From the NCBI GenBank assembly GCA_032622095.1, contig CP136064.1, positions 1,612,001-1,676,000 of the forward strand: DNA of 64,000 nucleotides, written 5' to 3'. A program made the translations under genes and the position numbers. Below, piece by piece: positions 26,310-40,100 of this stretch (positions within the stretch are counted from its first letter, which is position 1; each line of letters starts with the position of its first letter). Source of the DNA: Siphonodentalium dalli. Taxonomy: Eukaryota; Mollusca; Scaphopoda; Gadilida; Siphonodentaliidae. The notes beneath the pieces were generated by a model. The model ran no database searches. It worked only from the letters and a program-made list of their open reading frames with translations, and was not told where the DNA came from.

Positions 26310-27328
26310 ATGGTGGAGTACGGTTGGATATTTTCAATTTTGTGCATGTTTCTCCATACCGCGCCATGTCAAATCTGGCCATATCCGAATCGGGTTGTCA
26401 TTTACAATGACTGCAGAAAATAAATATCTTCATGTTGGAATGCAAATGTATGTTTAAAGGAACAGATGTATCTCAACTTAAAGGGACATAAGTAACACAG
26501 TCACCAACTTAAAGAGGTGTCTGATTTAGAATGGTTCCATGGTGGAGTACGGTTGGATATTTTCTACTTGGCGCATGTTTCTCCATACCGCGCCATGTCA
26601 AATCTGGCCATATCCGAATCGGGTTGTCATTTACAATGACTGCAGAAAATATATATCTTCATGGTGGAATGCAAATGTATGTTTAAAGGAACAGATGTGT
26701 CTCAACTTAAAGGGACATAAGTAACACAGTCACCAACTTTAAGGGGTATCTGCTATAGACTGGTTCCATGGTGGAGTACTGTTGGATATTTTCAATTTGG
26801 CGCATGTTTCTCCCTACCGCAACATGTCAAATCTGGCCATATCCGAATCGGGTTGTCATTTACAATGACTGCAGAAAATATATATCTTCATGTTGGAATG
26901 CAAATGTATGTTTAAAGGAACAGATGTATCTCAACTTAAAGGGACATAAGTAACACCGTCACCAACTTTAAGGGGTATCTGCTATAGACTGGTTACATGG
27001 TGGAGTACGGTTGGATATTTTCAATTTTGCGCATGTTTCTCCATACCGCGCCATGTCAAATCTGGCCATATCCGAATCGGGTTGTCATTTACAATAACTG
27101 CAGAAAATAAATATCTTCATGTTGGAATGCAAATGTATGTTTAAAGAAACAGATGTATCTCAACTTAAAGGGACATAAGTAACACAGTCACCAACTTTAA
27201 GGGGTATCTGCTATAGACTGGTTCCATGGTGGAGTACTGTTGGATATTTTCAATTTGGCGCATGTTTCTCCCTACCGCGCCATGTCAAATCTGGCCATAT
27301 CCGAATCGGGTTGTCATTTACAATGACT
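26310..27328. repeat. Partial fourth copy of the 13-mer HOR
   Basis: The monomers at 26310, 26539, 26768 and 26997 and the first part of 27226 follow the 13-mer order. The match to 24246 holds through ccctaccgcgcc and breaks at 27329, where A replaces the G of tgactGcag. The breakpoint therefore lies between about 27273 and 27329. Confidence 0.85.
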
Positions 27329-28117
27329 ACAGAAAATAAATATCTTCATGTTGGAAAGCAAATGTATGTTTAAAGGAACAGATGTATCTCAACTTAAAGG
27401 GACATAAGTAACACAGTCACCAACTTAAAGGGGTATCTGCTATAGACTGGTTCCATGGTGGAGTACGGTTGGATATTTTCAATTTGTCGCATGTTTCTCC
27501 ATACCGCGCCATGTCAAATCTGGCCATATCCGAATCGGGTTGTCATTTACAATGACTGCAGAAAATATATATCTTTATGGTGGAATGCAAATGTATGTTT
27601 AAAGGAACAGATGTATCTCAACTTAAAGGGACATAAGTAACACAGTCACCAACTTAAAGGGGTATCTGCTATAGACTGGTTCCATGGTGGAGTACGGTTG
27701 GATATTTTCAATTTGGCGCATGTTTCTCCATACCGCGCCATGTCAAATCTGGCCCTATCCGAATCGGGTTGTCATTTACAATGACTGCAGAAAATATATA
27801 TCTTCATGTTGGAATGCAAATGTATGTTTAAAGAAACAGATGTATCTCAACTTAAAGGGACATAAGTAACACAGTCACCAACTTTAAGGGGTATCTGCTA
27901 TAGACTGGTTCCATGGTGGAGTACTGTTGGATATTTTCAATTTGGCGCATGTTTCTCCCTACCGCGCCATGTCAAATCTGGCCATATCCGAATCGGGTTG
28001 TCATTTACAATGACTACAGAAAATAAATATCTTCATGTTGGAAAGCAAATGTATGTTTAAAGGAACAGATGTATCTCAACTTAAAGGGACATAAGTAACA
28101 CAGTCACCAACTTAAAG
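27329..28117. repeat. Transition of ggaaagc, tttgtcgc and ggccctatcc monomers
   Basis: The end of the 27226 monomer (ggaaagc), then 27455 (tttgtcgc, ctttatggtgg) and 27684 (ggccctatcc) correspond to 4072, 4301 and 4530 of the 12/14-mer family. Monomer 27913 repeats the ggaaagc type a second time. This links the 13-mer block to the 8-kb composite unit that follows. Confidence 0.75.
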
Positions 28118-29145
28118 GGGTATCTGCTATAGACTGGTTCCATGGTGGAGTACGGTTGGATATTTTCAATTTGGCGCATGTTTCTCCATACCGCGCCATG
28201 TCAAATCTGGCCATATCCGAATCGGGTTGTCATTTACAATGACTGCAGAAAATAAATATCTTCATGTTGGAATGCAAATGTATGTTTAAAGGAACAGATG
28301 TATCTCAACTTAAAGGGACATAAGTAACACAGTCACCAACTTAAAGAGGTGTCTGATTTAGACTGGTTCCATGGTGGAGTACGGTTGGATATTTTCTACT
28401 TGGCGCATGTTTCTCCATACCGCGCCATGTCAAATCTGGCCATATCCGAATCGGGTTGTCATTTACAATGACTACAGAAAATAAATATCTTCATGTTGGA
28501 ATGCAAATGTATGTTTAGAGGAACAGATGTATCTCAACTTAAAGGGACATAAGTAACACAGTCACCAACTTTAAGGGGTATCTGCTATAGACTGGTTCCA
28601 TGGTGGAGTACGGTTGGATATTTTCTATTTGGCGCATGTTTCTCCATACCGCGCCATGTCAAATCTGGCCATATCCGAATCGGGTTGTCATTTACAATGA
28701 CTACAGAAATTAAATATCTTCATGTTGGAATGCAAATGTATGTTTAAAGGAACAGATGTATCTCAACTTAAAGGGACATAAGTAACACAGTCACCAACTT
28801 TAAGGGGTATCTGCTATAGACTGGTTCCATGGTGGAGTACTGTTGGATATTTTCAATTTGGCGCATGTTTCTCCATACCGCGCCATGTCAAATCTGGCCA
28901 TATCCGAATCGGGTTGTCATTTACAATGACTACAGAAAATAAATATCTTCATGTTGGAATGCAAATGTATGTTTAAAGGAACAGATGTATCTCAACTTAA
29001 AGGGACATAAGTAACACAGTCACCAACTTTAAGGGGTATCTGCTATTGACTGGTTCCATGGTGGAGTACGGTTGGATATTTTCAATTTGGCGCATGTTTC
29101 TCCATACCGCGCCATGTCAAATCTGGCCATATCCGAATCGGGTTG

Positions 29146-29168
29146 TGTTGTCATTTACAATGACAACA
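29146..29168. repeat. Perfect 10-bp inverted repeat, fourth copy
   Basis: This is the same perfected dyad in the +5 bp monomer anchored at 29058, inside copy 1 of the 8-kb HOR. Confidence 0.85.
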
Positions 29169-32100
29169 GAAAATAAATATCTTCATGTTGGAATGCAAAT
29201 GTATGTTTAAAGGAACAGATGTATCTCAACTTAAAGGGACATAAGCAACACAGTCACCAACTTAAAGGGGTATCTGCTATAGACTGGTTCCATGGTGGAG
29301 TACGGTTGGATATTTTCAATTTGGCGCATGTTTCTCCATACCGCGCCATGTCAAATCTGGCCATATCCGAATCGGGTTGTCATTTACAATGACTGCAGAA
29401 AATATATATCTTCATGGTGGAATGCAAATGTATGTTTAAAGGAACAGATGTATCTCAACTTAAAGGGACATAAGTAACACAGTCACCAACTTAAAGGGGT
29501 GTCTGATATAGACTGGTTCCATGGTGGAGTACGGTTGGATATTTTCAATTTGGCGCATGTTTCTCCATACCGCGTCATGTCAAATCTGGCCCTATCCGAA
29601 TCGGGTTGTCATTTACAATGACTGCAGAAAATATATATCTTCATGGTGGAATGCAAATGTATGTTTAAAGAAACAGATGTATCTCAACTTAAAGGGACAT
29701 AAGTAACACAGTCACCAACTTTAAGGGGTATCTGCTATAGACTGGTTCCATGGTGGAGTACGGTTGGATATTTTCAATTTGGCGCTTGTTTCTCCATACC
29801 GCGCCATGTCAAATCTGGCCATATCCGAATCGGGTTGTCATTTACAATGACTGCAGAAAATATATATCTTCATGTTGGAATGCAAATGTATGTTTAAAGG
29901 AACAGATGTATCTCAACTTAAAGGGACATAAGTAACACAGTCACCAACTTTAAGGGGTATCTGCTATAGACTGGTTCCATGGTGGAGTACGGTTGGATAT
30001 TTTCAATTTGGCGCATGTTTCTCCATACCGCGCCATGTCAAATCTGGCCATATCCGAATCGGGTTGTCATTTACAATGACTGCAGAAAATATATATCTTC
30101 ATGTTGGAATGCAAATGTATGTTTAAAGGAACAGATGTATCTCAACTTAAAGGGACATAAGTAACACCGTCACCAACTTTAAGGGGTATCTGCTATAGAC
30201 TGGTTACATGGTGGAGTACGGTTGGATATTTTCAATTTTGCGCATGTTTCTCCATACCGCGCCATGTCAAATCTGGCCATATCCGAATCGGGTTGTCATT
30301 TACAATGACTACAGAAAATAAATATCTTCATGTTGGAATGCAAATGTATGTTTAAAGGAACAGATGTATCTCAACTTAAAGGAACATAAGTAACACAGTC
30401 ACCAACTTAAAGAGGTGTCTGATTTAGACTGGTTCCATGGTGGAGTACGGTTGGATATTTTCTATTTGGCGCATGTTTCTCCATACCGCGCCATGTCAAA
30501 TCTGGCCATATCCGAATCGGGTTGTCATTTACAATGACTACAGAAAATAAATATCTTCATGTTGGAAAGCAAATGTATGTTTAAAGGAACAGATGTATCT
30601 CAACTTAAAGGGACATAAGTAACACAGTCACCAACTTAAAGGGGTATCTGCTATAGACTGGTTCCATGGTGGAGTACGGTTGGATATTTTCTATTTGGCG
30701 CATGTTTCTCCATACCGCGCCATGTCAAATCTGGCCATATCCGAATCGGGTTGTCATTTACAATGACTACAGAAAATAAATATCTTCATGTTGGAATGCA
30801 AATGTATGTTTAAAGAAACAGATGTATCTCAACTTAAAGGGACATAAGTAACACAGTCACCAACTTTAAGGGGTATCTGCTATAGACTGGTTCCATGGTG
30901 GAGTACTGTTGGATATTTTCAATTTGGCGCATGTTTCTCCCTACCGCGCCATGTCAAATCTGGCCATATCCGAATCGGGTTGTCATTTACAATGACTACA
31001 GAAAATAAATATCTTCATGTTGGAATGCAAATGTATGTTTAAAGGAACAGATGTATCTCAACTTAAAGGGACATAAGTAACACAGTCACCAACTTTAAGG
31101 GGTATCTGCTATAGACTGGTTCCATGGTGGAGTACGGTTGGATATTTTCAATTTGGCGCATGTTTTTCCATACCGCGCCATGTCAAATCTGGCCATATCC
31201 GAATCGGGTTGTCATTTACAATGACTACAGAAAATAAATATCTTCATGTTGGAAAGCAAATGTATGTTTAAAGGAACAGATGTATCTCAACTTAAAGGGA
31301 CATAAGTAACACAGTCACCAACTTAAAGGGGTATCTGCTATAGACTGGTTCCATGGTGGAGTACGGTTGGATATTTTCAATTTGGCGCATGTTTCTCCAT
31401 ACCGCGCCATGTCAAATCTGGCCATATCCGAATCGGGTTGTCATTTACAATGACTGCAGAAAATATATATCTTCATGTTGGAATGCAAATGTATGTTTAA
31501 AAGAACAGATGTATCTCAACTTAAAGGGACATAAGTAACACAGTCACCAACTTAAAGGGGTATCTGCTATAGACTGGTTCCATGGTGGAGTACGGTTGGA
31601 TATTTTCAATTTGGCGCATGTTTCTCCATACCGCGCCATGTCAAATCTGGCCATATCCGAATCGGGTTGTCATTTACAATGACTGCAGAAAATATATATC
31701 TTCATGTTGGAATGCAAATGTATGTTTAAAGGAACAGATGTATCTCAACTTAAAGGGACATAAGTAACACAGTCACCAACTTAAAGAGGTGTCTGATTTA
31801 GAATGGTTCCATGGTGGAGTACGGTTGGATATTTTCTACTTGGCGCATGTTTCTCCATACCGCGCCATGTCAAATCTGGCCATATCCGAATCGGGTTGTC
31901 ATTTACAATGACTGCAGAAAATATATATCTTCATGGTGGAATGCAAATGTATGTTTAAAGGAACAGATGTATCTCAACTTAAAGGGACATAAGTAACACA
32001 GTCACCAACTTTAAGGGGTATCTGCTATAGACTGGTTCCATGGTGGAGTACTGTTGGATATTTTCAATTTGGCGCATGTTTCTCCATACCGCGCCATGTC

Positions 32101-34737
32101 AAATCTGGCCATATCCGAATCGGGTTGTCATTTACAGTGACTGCAGAAAATATATATCTTCATGGTGGAATGCAAATGTATGTTTAAAGGAACAGATGTA
32201 TCTCAACTTAAAGGGACATAAGTAACACCGTCACCAACTTTAAGGGGTATCTGCTATAGACTGGTTCCATGGTGGAGTACTGTTGGATATTTTCAATTTG
32301 GCGCATGTTTCTCCCTACCGCGTCATGTCAAATCTGGCCATATCCGAATCGGGTTGTCATTTACAATGACTACAGAAAATAAATATCTTCATGTTGGAAT
32401 GCAAATGTATGTTTAAAGAAACAGATGTATCTCAACTTAAAGGGACATAAGTAACACAGTCACCAACTTTAAGGGGTATCTGCTATAGACTGGTTACATG
32501 GTGGAGTACGGTTGGATAATTTCAATTTTGCGCATGTTTCTCCATACCGCGCCATGTCAAATCTGGCCATATCCGAATCGGGTTGTCATTTACAATGACT
32601 ACAGAAAATAAATATCTTCATGTTGGAATGCAAATGTATGTTTAAAGGAACAGATGTATCTCAACTTAAAGGAACATAAGTAACACAGTCACCAACTTAA
32701 AGAGGTGTCTGATTTAGACTGGTTCCATGGTGGAGTACGGTTGGATATTTTCTATTTGGCGCATGTTTCTCCATACCGCGCCATGTCAAATCTGGCCATA
32801 TCCGAATCGGGTTGTCATTTACAATGACTACAGAAAATAAATATCTTCATGTTGGAATGCAAATGTATGTTTAAAGGAACAGATGTATCTCAACTTAAAG
32901 GGACATAAGTAACACAGTCACCAACTTTAAGGGGTATCTGCTGCTATAGACTGGTTCCATGGTGGAGTACGGTTGGATATTTTCTATTTGGCGCATGTTT
33001 CTCCATACCGCGCCATGTCAAATCTGGCCATATCCGAATCGGGTTGTCATTTACAATGACTACAGAAAATAAATATCTTCATGTTGGAATGCAAATGTAT
33101 GTTTAAAGAAACAGATGTATCTCAACTTAAAGGGACATAAGTAACACAGTCACCAACTTTAAGGGGTATCTGCTATAGACTGGTTCCATGGTGGAGCACT
33201 GTTGGATATTTTCAATTTGGCGCATGTTTCTCCCTACCGCGCCATGTCAAATCTGGCCATATCCGAATCGGGTTGTCATTTACAATGACTACAGAAAATA
33301 AATATCTTCATGTTGGAATGCAAATGTATGTTTAAAGGAACAGATGTATCTCAACTTAAAGGGACATAAGTAACACAGTCACCAACTTTAAGGGGTATCT
33401 GCTATAGACTGGTTCCATGGTGGAGTACGGTTGGATATTTTCAATTTGGCGCATGTTTCTCCATACCACGCCATGTCAAATCTGGCCATATCCGAATCGG
33501 GTTGTCATTTACAATGACTGCAGAAAATATATATCTTCATGTTGGAATGCAAATGTATGTTTAAAGGAACAGATGTATCTCAACTTAAAGGGACATAAGT
33601 AACACCGTCACCAACTTTAAGGGGTATCTGCTATAGACTGGTTACATGGTGGAGTACGGTTGGATATTTTCAATTTGGCGCATGTTTCTCCATACCGCGC
33701 CATGTCAAATCTGGCCATATCCGAATCGGGTTGTCATTTACAATGACTGCAGAAAATATATATCTTCATGGTGGAATGCAAATGAATGTTTAAAGGAACA
33801 GATGTATCTCAACTTAAAGGGACATAAGTAACACCGTCACCAACTTGAAGGGGTATCTGCTATAGACTGGTTACATGGTGGAGTACGGTTGGATATTTTC
33901 AATTTTGTGCATGTTTCTCCATACCGCGCCATGTCAAATCTGGCCATATCCGAATCGGGTTGTCATTTACAATGACTGCAGAAAATAAATATCTTCATGT
34001 TGGAATGCAAATGTATGTTTAAAGGAACAGATGTATCTCAACTTAAAGGGACATAAGTAACACAGTCACCAACTTAAAGAGGTGTCTGATTTAGAATGGT
34101 TCCATGGTGGAGTACGGTTGGATATTTTCTACTTGGCGCATGTTTCTCCATACCGCGCCATGTCAAATCTGGCCATATCCGAATCGGGTTGTCATTTACA
34201 ATGACTGCAGAAAATATATATCTTCATGGTGGAATGCAAATGTATGTTTAAAGGAACAGATGTGTCTCAACTTAAAGGGACATAAGTAACACAGTCACCA
34301 ACTTTAAGGGGTATCTGCTATAGACTGGTTCCATGGTGGAGTACTGTTGGATATTTTCAATTTGGCGCATGTTTCTCCCTACCGCAACATGTCAAATCTG
34401 GCCATATCCGAATCGGGTTGTCATTTACAATGACTGCAGAAAATATATATCTTCATGTTGGAATGCAAATGTATGTTTAAAGGAACAGATGTATCTCAAC
34501 TTAAAGGGACATAAGTAACACCGTCACCAACTTTAAGGGGTATCTGCTATAGACTGGTTACATGGTGGAGTACGGTTGGATATTTTCAATTTTGCGCATG
34601 TTTCTCCATACCGCGCCATGTCAAATCTGGCCATATCCGAATCGGGTTGTCATTTACAATAACTGCAGAAAATATATATCTTCATGTTGGAATGCAAATG
34701 TATGTTTAAAGGAACAGATGTATCTCAACTTAAAGGG

Positions 34738-34751
34738 ACATAAGACATAAG
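34738..34751. repeat. acataag tandem duplication (+7 bp)
   Basis: The heptamer acataag is present twice in a row, making this monomer (anchor 34562) 236 bp long. It is found only here and in the matching position of the second 8-kb copy. Confidence 0.92.
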
Positions 34752-37175
34752 TAACACCGTCACCAACTTTAAGGGGTATCTGCTATAGACTGGTTACATG
34801 GTGGAGTACGGTTGGATATTTTCAATTTTGCGCATGTTTCTCCATACCGCGCCATGTCAAATCTGGCCATATCCGAATCGGGTTGTCATTTACAATGACT
34901 ACAGAAAATAAATATCTTCATGTTGGAATGCAAATGTATGTTTAAAGGAACAGATGTATCTCAACTTAAAGGAACATAAGTAAAACAGTCACCAACTTAA
35001 AGAGGTGTCTGATTTAGACTGGTTCCATGGTGGAGTACGGTTGGATATTTTCTATTTGGCGCATGTTTCTCCATACCGCGCCATGTCAAATCTGGCCATA
35101 TCCGAATCGGGTTGTCATTTACAATGACTGCAGAAAATATATATCTTCATGTTGGAATGCAAATGTATGTTTAAAGGAACAGATGTATCTCAACTTAAAG
35201 GGACATAAGTAACACCGTCACCAACTTTAAGGGGTATCTGCTATAGACTGGTTACATGGTGGAGTACGGTTGGATATTTTCAATTTTGCGCATGTTTCTC
35301 CATACCGCGCCATGTCAAATCTGGCCATATCCGAATCGGGTTGTCATTTACAATAACTGCAGAAAATAAATATCTTCATGTTGGAATGCAAATGTATGTT
35401 TAAAGAAACAGATGTATCTCAACTTAAAGGGACATAAGTAACACAGTCACCAACTTTAAGGGGTATCTGCTATAGACTGGTTCCATGGTGGAGTACTGTT
35501 GGATATTTTCAATTTGGCGCATGTTTCTCCCTACCGCGCCATGTCAAATCTGGCCATATCCGAATCGGGTTGTCATTTACAATGACTACAGAAAATAAAT
35601 ATCTTCATGTTGGAAAGCAAATGTATGTTTAAAGGAACAGATGTATCTCAACTTAAAGGGACATAAGTAACACAGTCACCAACTTAAAGGGGTATCTGCT
35701 ATAGACTGGTTCCATGGTGGAGTACGGTTGGATATTTTCAATTTGTCGCATGTTTCTCCATACCGCGCCATGTCAAATCTGGCCATATCCGAATCGGGTT
35801 GTCATTTACAATGACTGCAGAAAATATATATCTTTATGGTGGAATGCAAATGTATGTTTAAAGGAACAGATGTATCTCAACTTAAAGGGACATAAGTAAC
35901 ACAGTCACCAACTTAAAGGGGTATCTGCTATAGACTGGTTCCATGGTGGAGTACGGTTGGATATTTTCAATTTGGCGCATGTTTCTCCATACCGCGCCAT
36001 GTCAAATCTGGCCCTATCCGAATCGGGTTGTCATTTACAATGACTGCAGAAAATATATATCTTCATGGTGGAATGCAAATGTATGTTTAAAGGAACAGAT
36101 GTATCTCAACTTAAAGGGACATAAGTAACACAGTCACCAACTTTAAGGGGTATCTGCTATAGACTGGTTCCATGGTGGAGTACGGTTGGATATTTTCAAT
36201 TTGGCGCATGTTTCTCCATACCGCGCCATGTCAAATCTGGCCATATCCGAATCGGGTTGTCATTTACAATGACTGCAGAAAATAAATATCTTCATGTTGG
36301 AATGCAAATGTATGTTTAAAGGAACAGATGTATCTCAACTTAAAGGGACATAAGTAACACAGTCACCAACTTAAAGAGGTGTCTGATTTAGACTGGTTCC
36401 ATGGTGGAGTACGGTTGGATATTTTCTACTTGGCGCATGTTTCTCCATACCGCGCCATGTCAAATCTGGCCATATCCGAATCGGGTTGTCATTTACAATG
36501 ACTACAGAAAATAAATATCTTCATGTTGGAATGCAAATGTATGTTTAGAGGAACAGATGTATCTCAACTTAAAGGGACATAAGTAACACAGTCACCAACT
36601 TTAAGGGGTATCTGCTATAGACTGGTTCCATGGTGGAGTACGGTTGGATATTTTCTATTTGGCGCATGTTTCTCCATACCGCGCCATGTCAAATCTGGCC
36701 ATATCCGAATCGGGTTGTCATTTACAATGACTACAGAAATTAAATATCTTCATGTTGGAATGCAAATGTATGTTTAAAGGAACAGATGTATCTCAACTTA
36801 AAGGGACATAAGTAACACAGTCACCAACTTTAAGGGGTATCTGCTATAGACTGGTTCCATGGTGGAGTACTGTTGGATATTTTCAATTTGGCGCATGTTT
36901 CTCCATACCGCGCCATGTCAAATCTGGCCATATCCGAATCGGGTTGTCATTTACAATGACTACAGAAAATAAATATCTTCATGTTGGAATGCAAATGTAT
37001 GTTTAAAGGAACAGATGTATCTCAACTTAAAGGGACATAAGTAACACAGTCACCAACTTTAAGGGGTATCTGCTATAGACTGGTTCCATGGTGGAGTACG
37101 GTTGGATATTTTCAATTTGGCGCATGTTTCTCCATACCGCGCCATGTCAAATCTGGCCATATCCGAATCGGGTTG

Positions 37176-37198
37176 TGTTGTCATTTACAATGACAACA
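37176..37198. repeat. Perfect 10-bp inverted repeat, fifth copy
   Basis: This is the same perfected dyad in the +5 bp monomer anchored at 37088, inside copy 2 of the 8-kb HOR. Confidence 0.85.
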
Positions 37199-40100
37199 GA
37201 AAATAAATATCTTCATGTTGGAATGCAAATGTATGTTTAAAGGAACAGATGTATCTCAACTTAAAGGGACATAAGCAACACAGTCACCAACTTAAAGGGG
37301 TATCTGCTATAGACTGGTTCCATGGTGGAGTACGGTTGGATATTTTCAATTTGGCGCATGTTTCTCCATACCGCGCCATGTCAAATCTGGCCATATCCGA
37401 ATCGGGTTGTCATTTACAATGACTGCAGAAAATATATATCTTCATGGTGGAATGCAAATGTATGTTTAAAGGAACAGATGTATCTCAACTTAAAGGGACA
37501 TAAGTAACACAGTCACCAACTTAAAGGGGTGTCTGATATAGACTGGTTCCATGGTGGAGTACGGTTGGATATTTTCAATTTGGCGCATGTTTCTCCATAC
37601 CGCGTCATGTCAAATCTGGCCCTATCCGAATCGGGTTGTCATTTACAATGACTGCAGAAAATATATATCTTCATGGTGGAATGCAAATGTATGTTTAAAG
37701 AAACAGATGTATCTCAACTTAAAGGGACATAAGTAACACAGTCACCAACTTTAAGGGGTATCTGCTATAGACTGGTTCCATGGTGGAGTACGGTTGGATA
37801 TTTTCAATTTGGCGCTTGTTTCTCCATACCGCGCCATGTCAAATCTGGCCATATCCGAATCGGGTTGTCATTTACAATGACTGCAGAAAATATATATCTT
37901 CATGTTGGAATGCAAATGTATGTTTAAAGGAACAGATGTATCTCAACTTAAAGGGACATAAGTAACACAGTCACCAACTTTAAGGGGTATCTGCTATAGA
38001 CTGGTTCCATGGTGGAGTACGGTTGGATATTTTCAATTTGGCGCATGTTTCTCCATACCGCGCCATGTCAAATCTGGCCATATCCGAATCGGGTTGTCAT
38101 TTACAATGACTGCAGAAAATATATATCTTCATGTTGGAATGCAAATGTATGTTTAAAGGAACAGATGTATCTCAACTTAAAGGGACATAAGTAACACCGT
38201 CACCAACTTTAAGGGGTATCTGCTATAGACTGGTTACATGGTGGAGTACGGTTGGATATTTTCAATTTTGCGCATGTTTCTCCATACCGCGCCATGTCAA
38301 ATCTGGCCATATCCGAATCGGGTTGTCATTTACAATGACTACAGAAAATAAATATCTTCATGTTGGAATGCAAATGTATGTTTAAAGGAACAGATGTATC
38401 TCAACTTAAAGGAACATAAGTAACACAGTCACCAACTTAAAGAGGTGTCTGATTTAGACTGGTTCCATGGTGGAGTACGGTTGGATATTTTCTATTTGGC
38501 GCATGTTTCTCCATACCGCGCCATGTCAAATCTGGCCATATCCGAATCGGGTTGTCATTTACAATGACTACAGAAAATAAATATCTTCATGTTGGAAAGC
38601 AAATGTATGTTTAAAGGAACAGATGTATCTCAACTTAAAGGGACATAAGTAACACAGTCACCAACTTAAAGGGGTATCTGCTATAGACTGGTTCCATGGT
38701 GGAGTACGGTTGGATATTTTCTATTTGGCGCATGTTTCTCCATACCGCGCCATGTCAAATCTGGCCATATCCGAATCGGGTTGTCATTTACAATGACTAC
38801 AGAAAATAAATATCTTCATGTTGGAATGCAAATGTATGTTTAAAGAAACAGATGTATCTCAACTTAAAGGGACATAAGTAACACAGTCACCAACTTTAAG
38901 GGGTATCTGCTATAGACTGGTTCCATGGTGGAGTACTGTTGGATATTTTCAATTTGGCGCATGTTTCTCCCTACCGCGCCATGTCAAATCTGGCCATATC
39001 CGAATCGGGTTGTCATTTACAATGACTACAGAAAATAAATATCTTCATGTTGGAATGCAAATGTATGTTTAAAGGAACAGATGTATCTCAACTTAAAGGG
39101 ACATAAGTAACACAGTCACCAACTTTAAGGGGTATCTGCTATAGACTGGTTCCATGGTGGAGTACGGTTGGATATTTTCAATTTGGCGCATGTTTTTCCA
39201 TACCGCGCCATGTCAAATCTGGCCATATCCGAATCGGGTTGTCATTTACAATGACTACAGAAAATAAATATCTTCATGTTGGAAAGCAAATGTATGTTTA
39301 AAGGAACAGATGTATCTCAACTTAAAGGGACATAAGTAACACAGTCACCAACTTAAAGGGGTATCTGCTATAGACTGGTTCCATGGTGGAGTACGGTTGG
39401 ATATTTTCAATTTGGCGCATGTTTCTCCATACCGCGCCATGTCAAATCTGGCCATATCCGAATCGGGTTGTCATTTACAATGACTGCAGAAAATATATAT
39501 CTTCATGTTGGAATGCAAATGTATGTTTAAAAGAACAGATGTATCTCAACTTAAAGGGACATAAGTAACACAGTCACCAACTTAAAGGGGTATCTGCTAT
39601 AGACTGGTTCCATGGTGGAGTACGGTTGGATATTTTCAATTTGGCGCATGTTTCTCCATACCGCGCCATGTCAAATCTGGCCATATCCGAATCGGGTTGT
39701 CATTTACAATGACTGCAGAAAATATATATCTTCATGTTGGAATGCAAATGTATGTTTAAAGGAACAGATGTATCTCAACTTAAAGGGACATAAGTAACAC
39801 AGTCACCAACTTAAAGAGGTGTCTGATTTAGAATGGTTCCATGGTGGAGTACGGTTGGATATTTTCTACTTGGCGCATGTTTCTCCATACCGCGCCATGT
39901 CAAATCTGGCCATATCCGAATCGGGTTGTCATTTACAATGACTGCAGAAAATATATATCTTCATGGTGGAATGCAAATGTATGTTTAAAGGAACAGATGT
40001 ATCTCAACTTAAAGGGACATAAGTAACACAGTCACCAACTTTAAGGGGTATCTGCTATAGACTGGTTCCATGGTGGAGTACTGTTGGATATTTTCAATTT

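Larger units (their letters stand above)
28118..36147. repeat. Composite 35-mer HOR, 8,030 bp, copy 1
   Basis: This is thirty-five monomers with +5, +3 and +7 bp insertions (35 x 229 + 15 = 8,030). It joins the +5 module (28371-29291), the head of the 20-mer family (29292-31352), the aaaagaac/tctacttgg segment (31353-32269), the 13-mer series (32498-34561) and a tail like 4072-4759. Positions 28118-35129 match copy 2 at an offset of 8,030 (8,029 after a 1-bp deletion in copy 2). The only internal substitution I noted is 29047 T against 37077 A. A private tacagtgac (about 32137) is also in copy 2. Confidence 0.9.
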
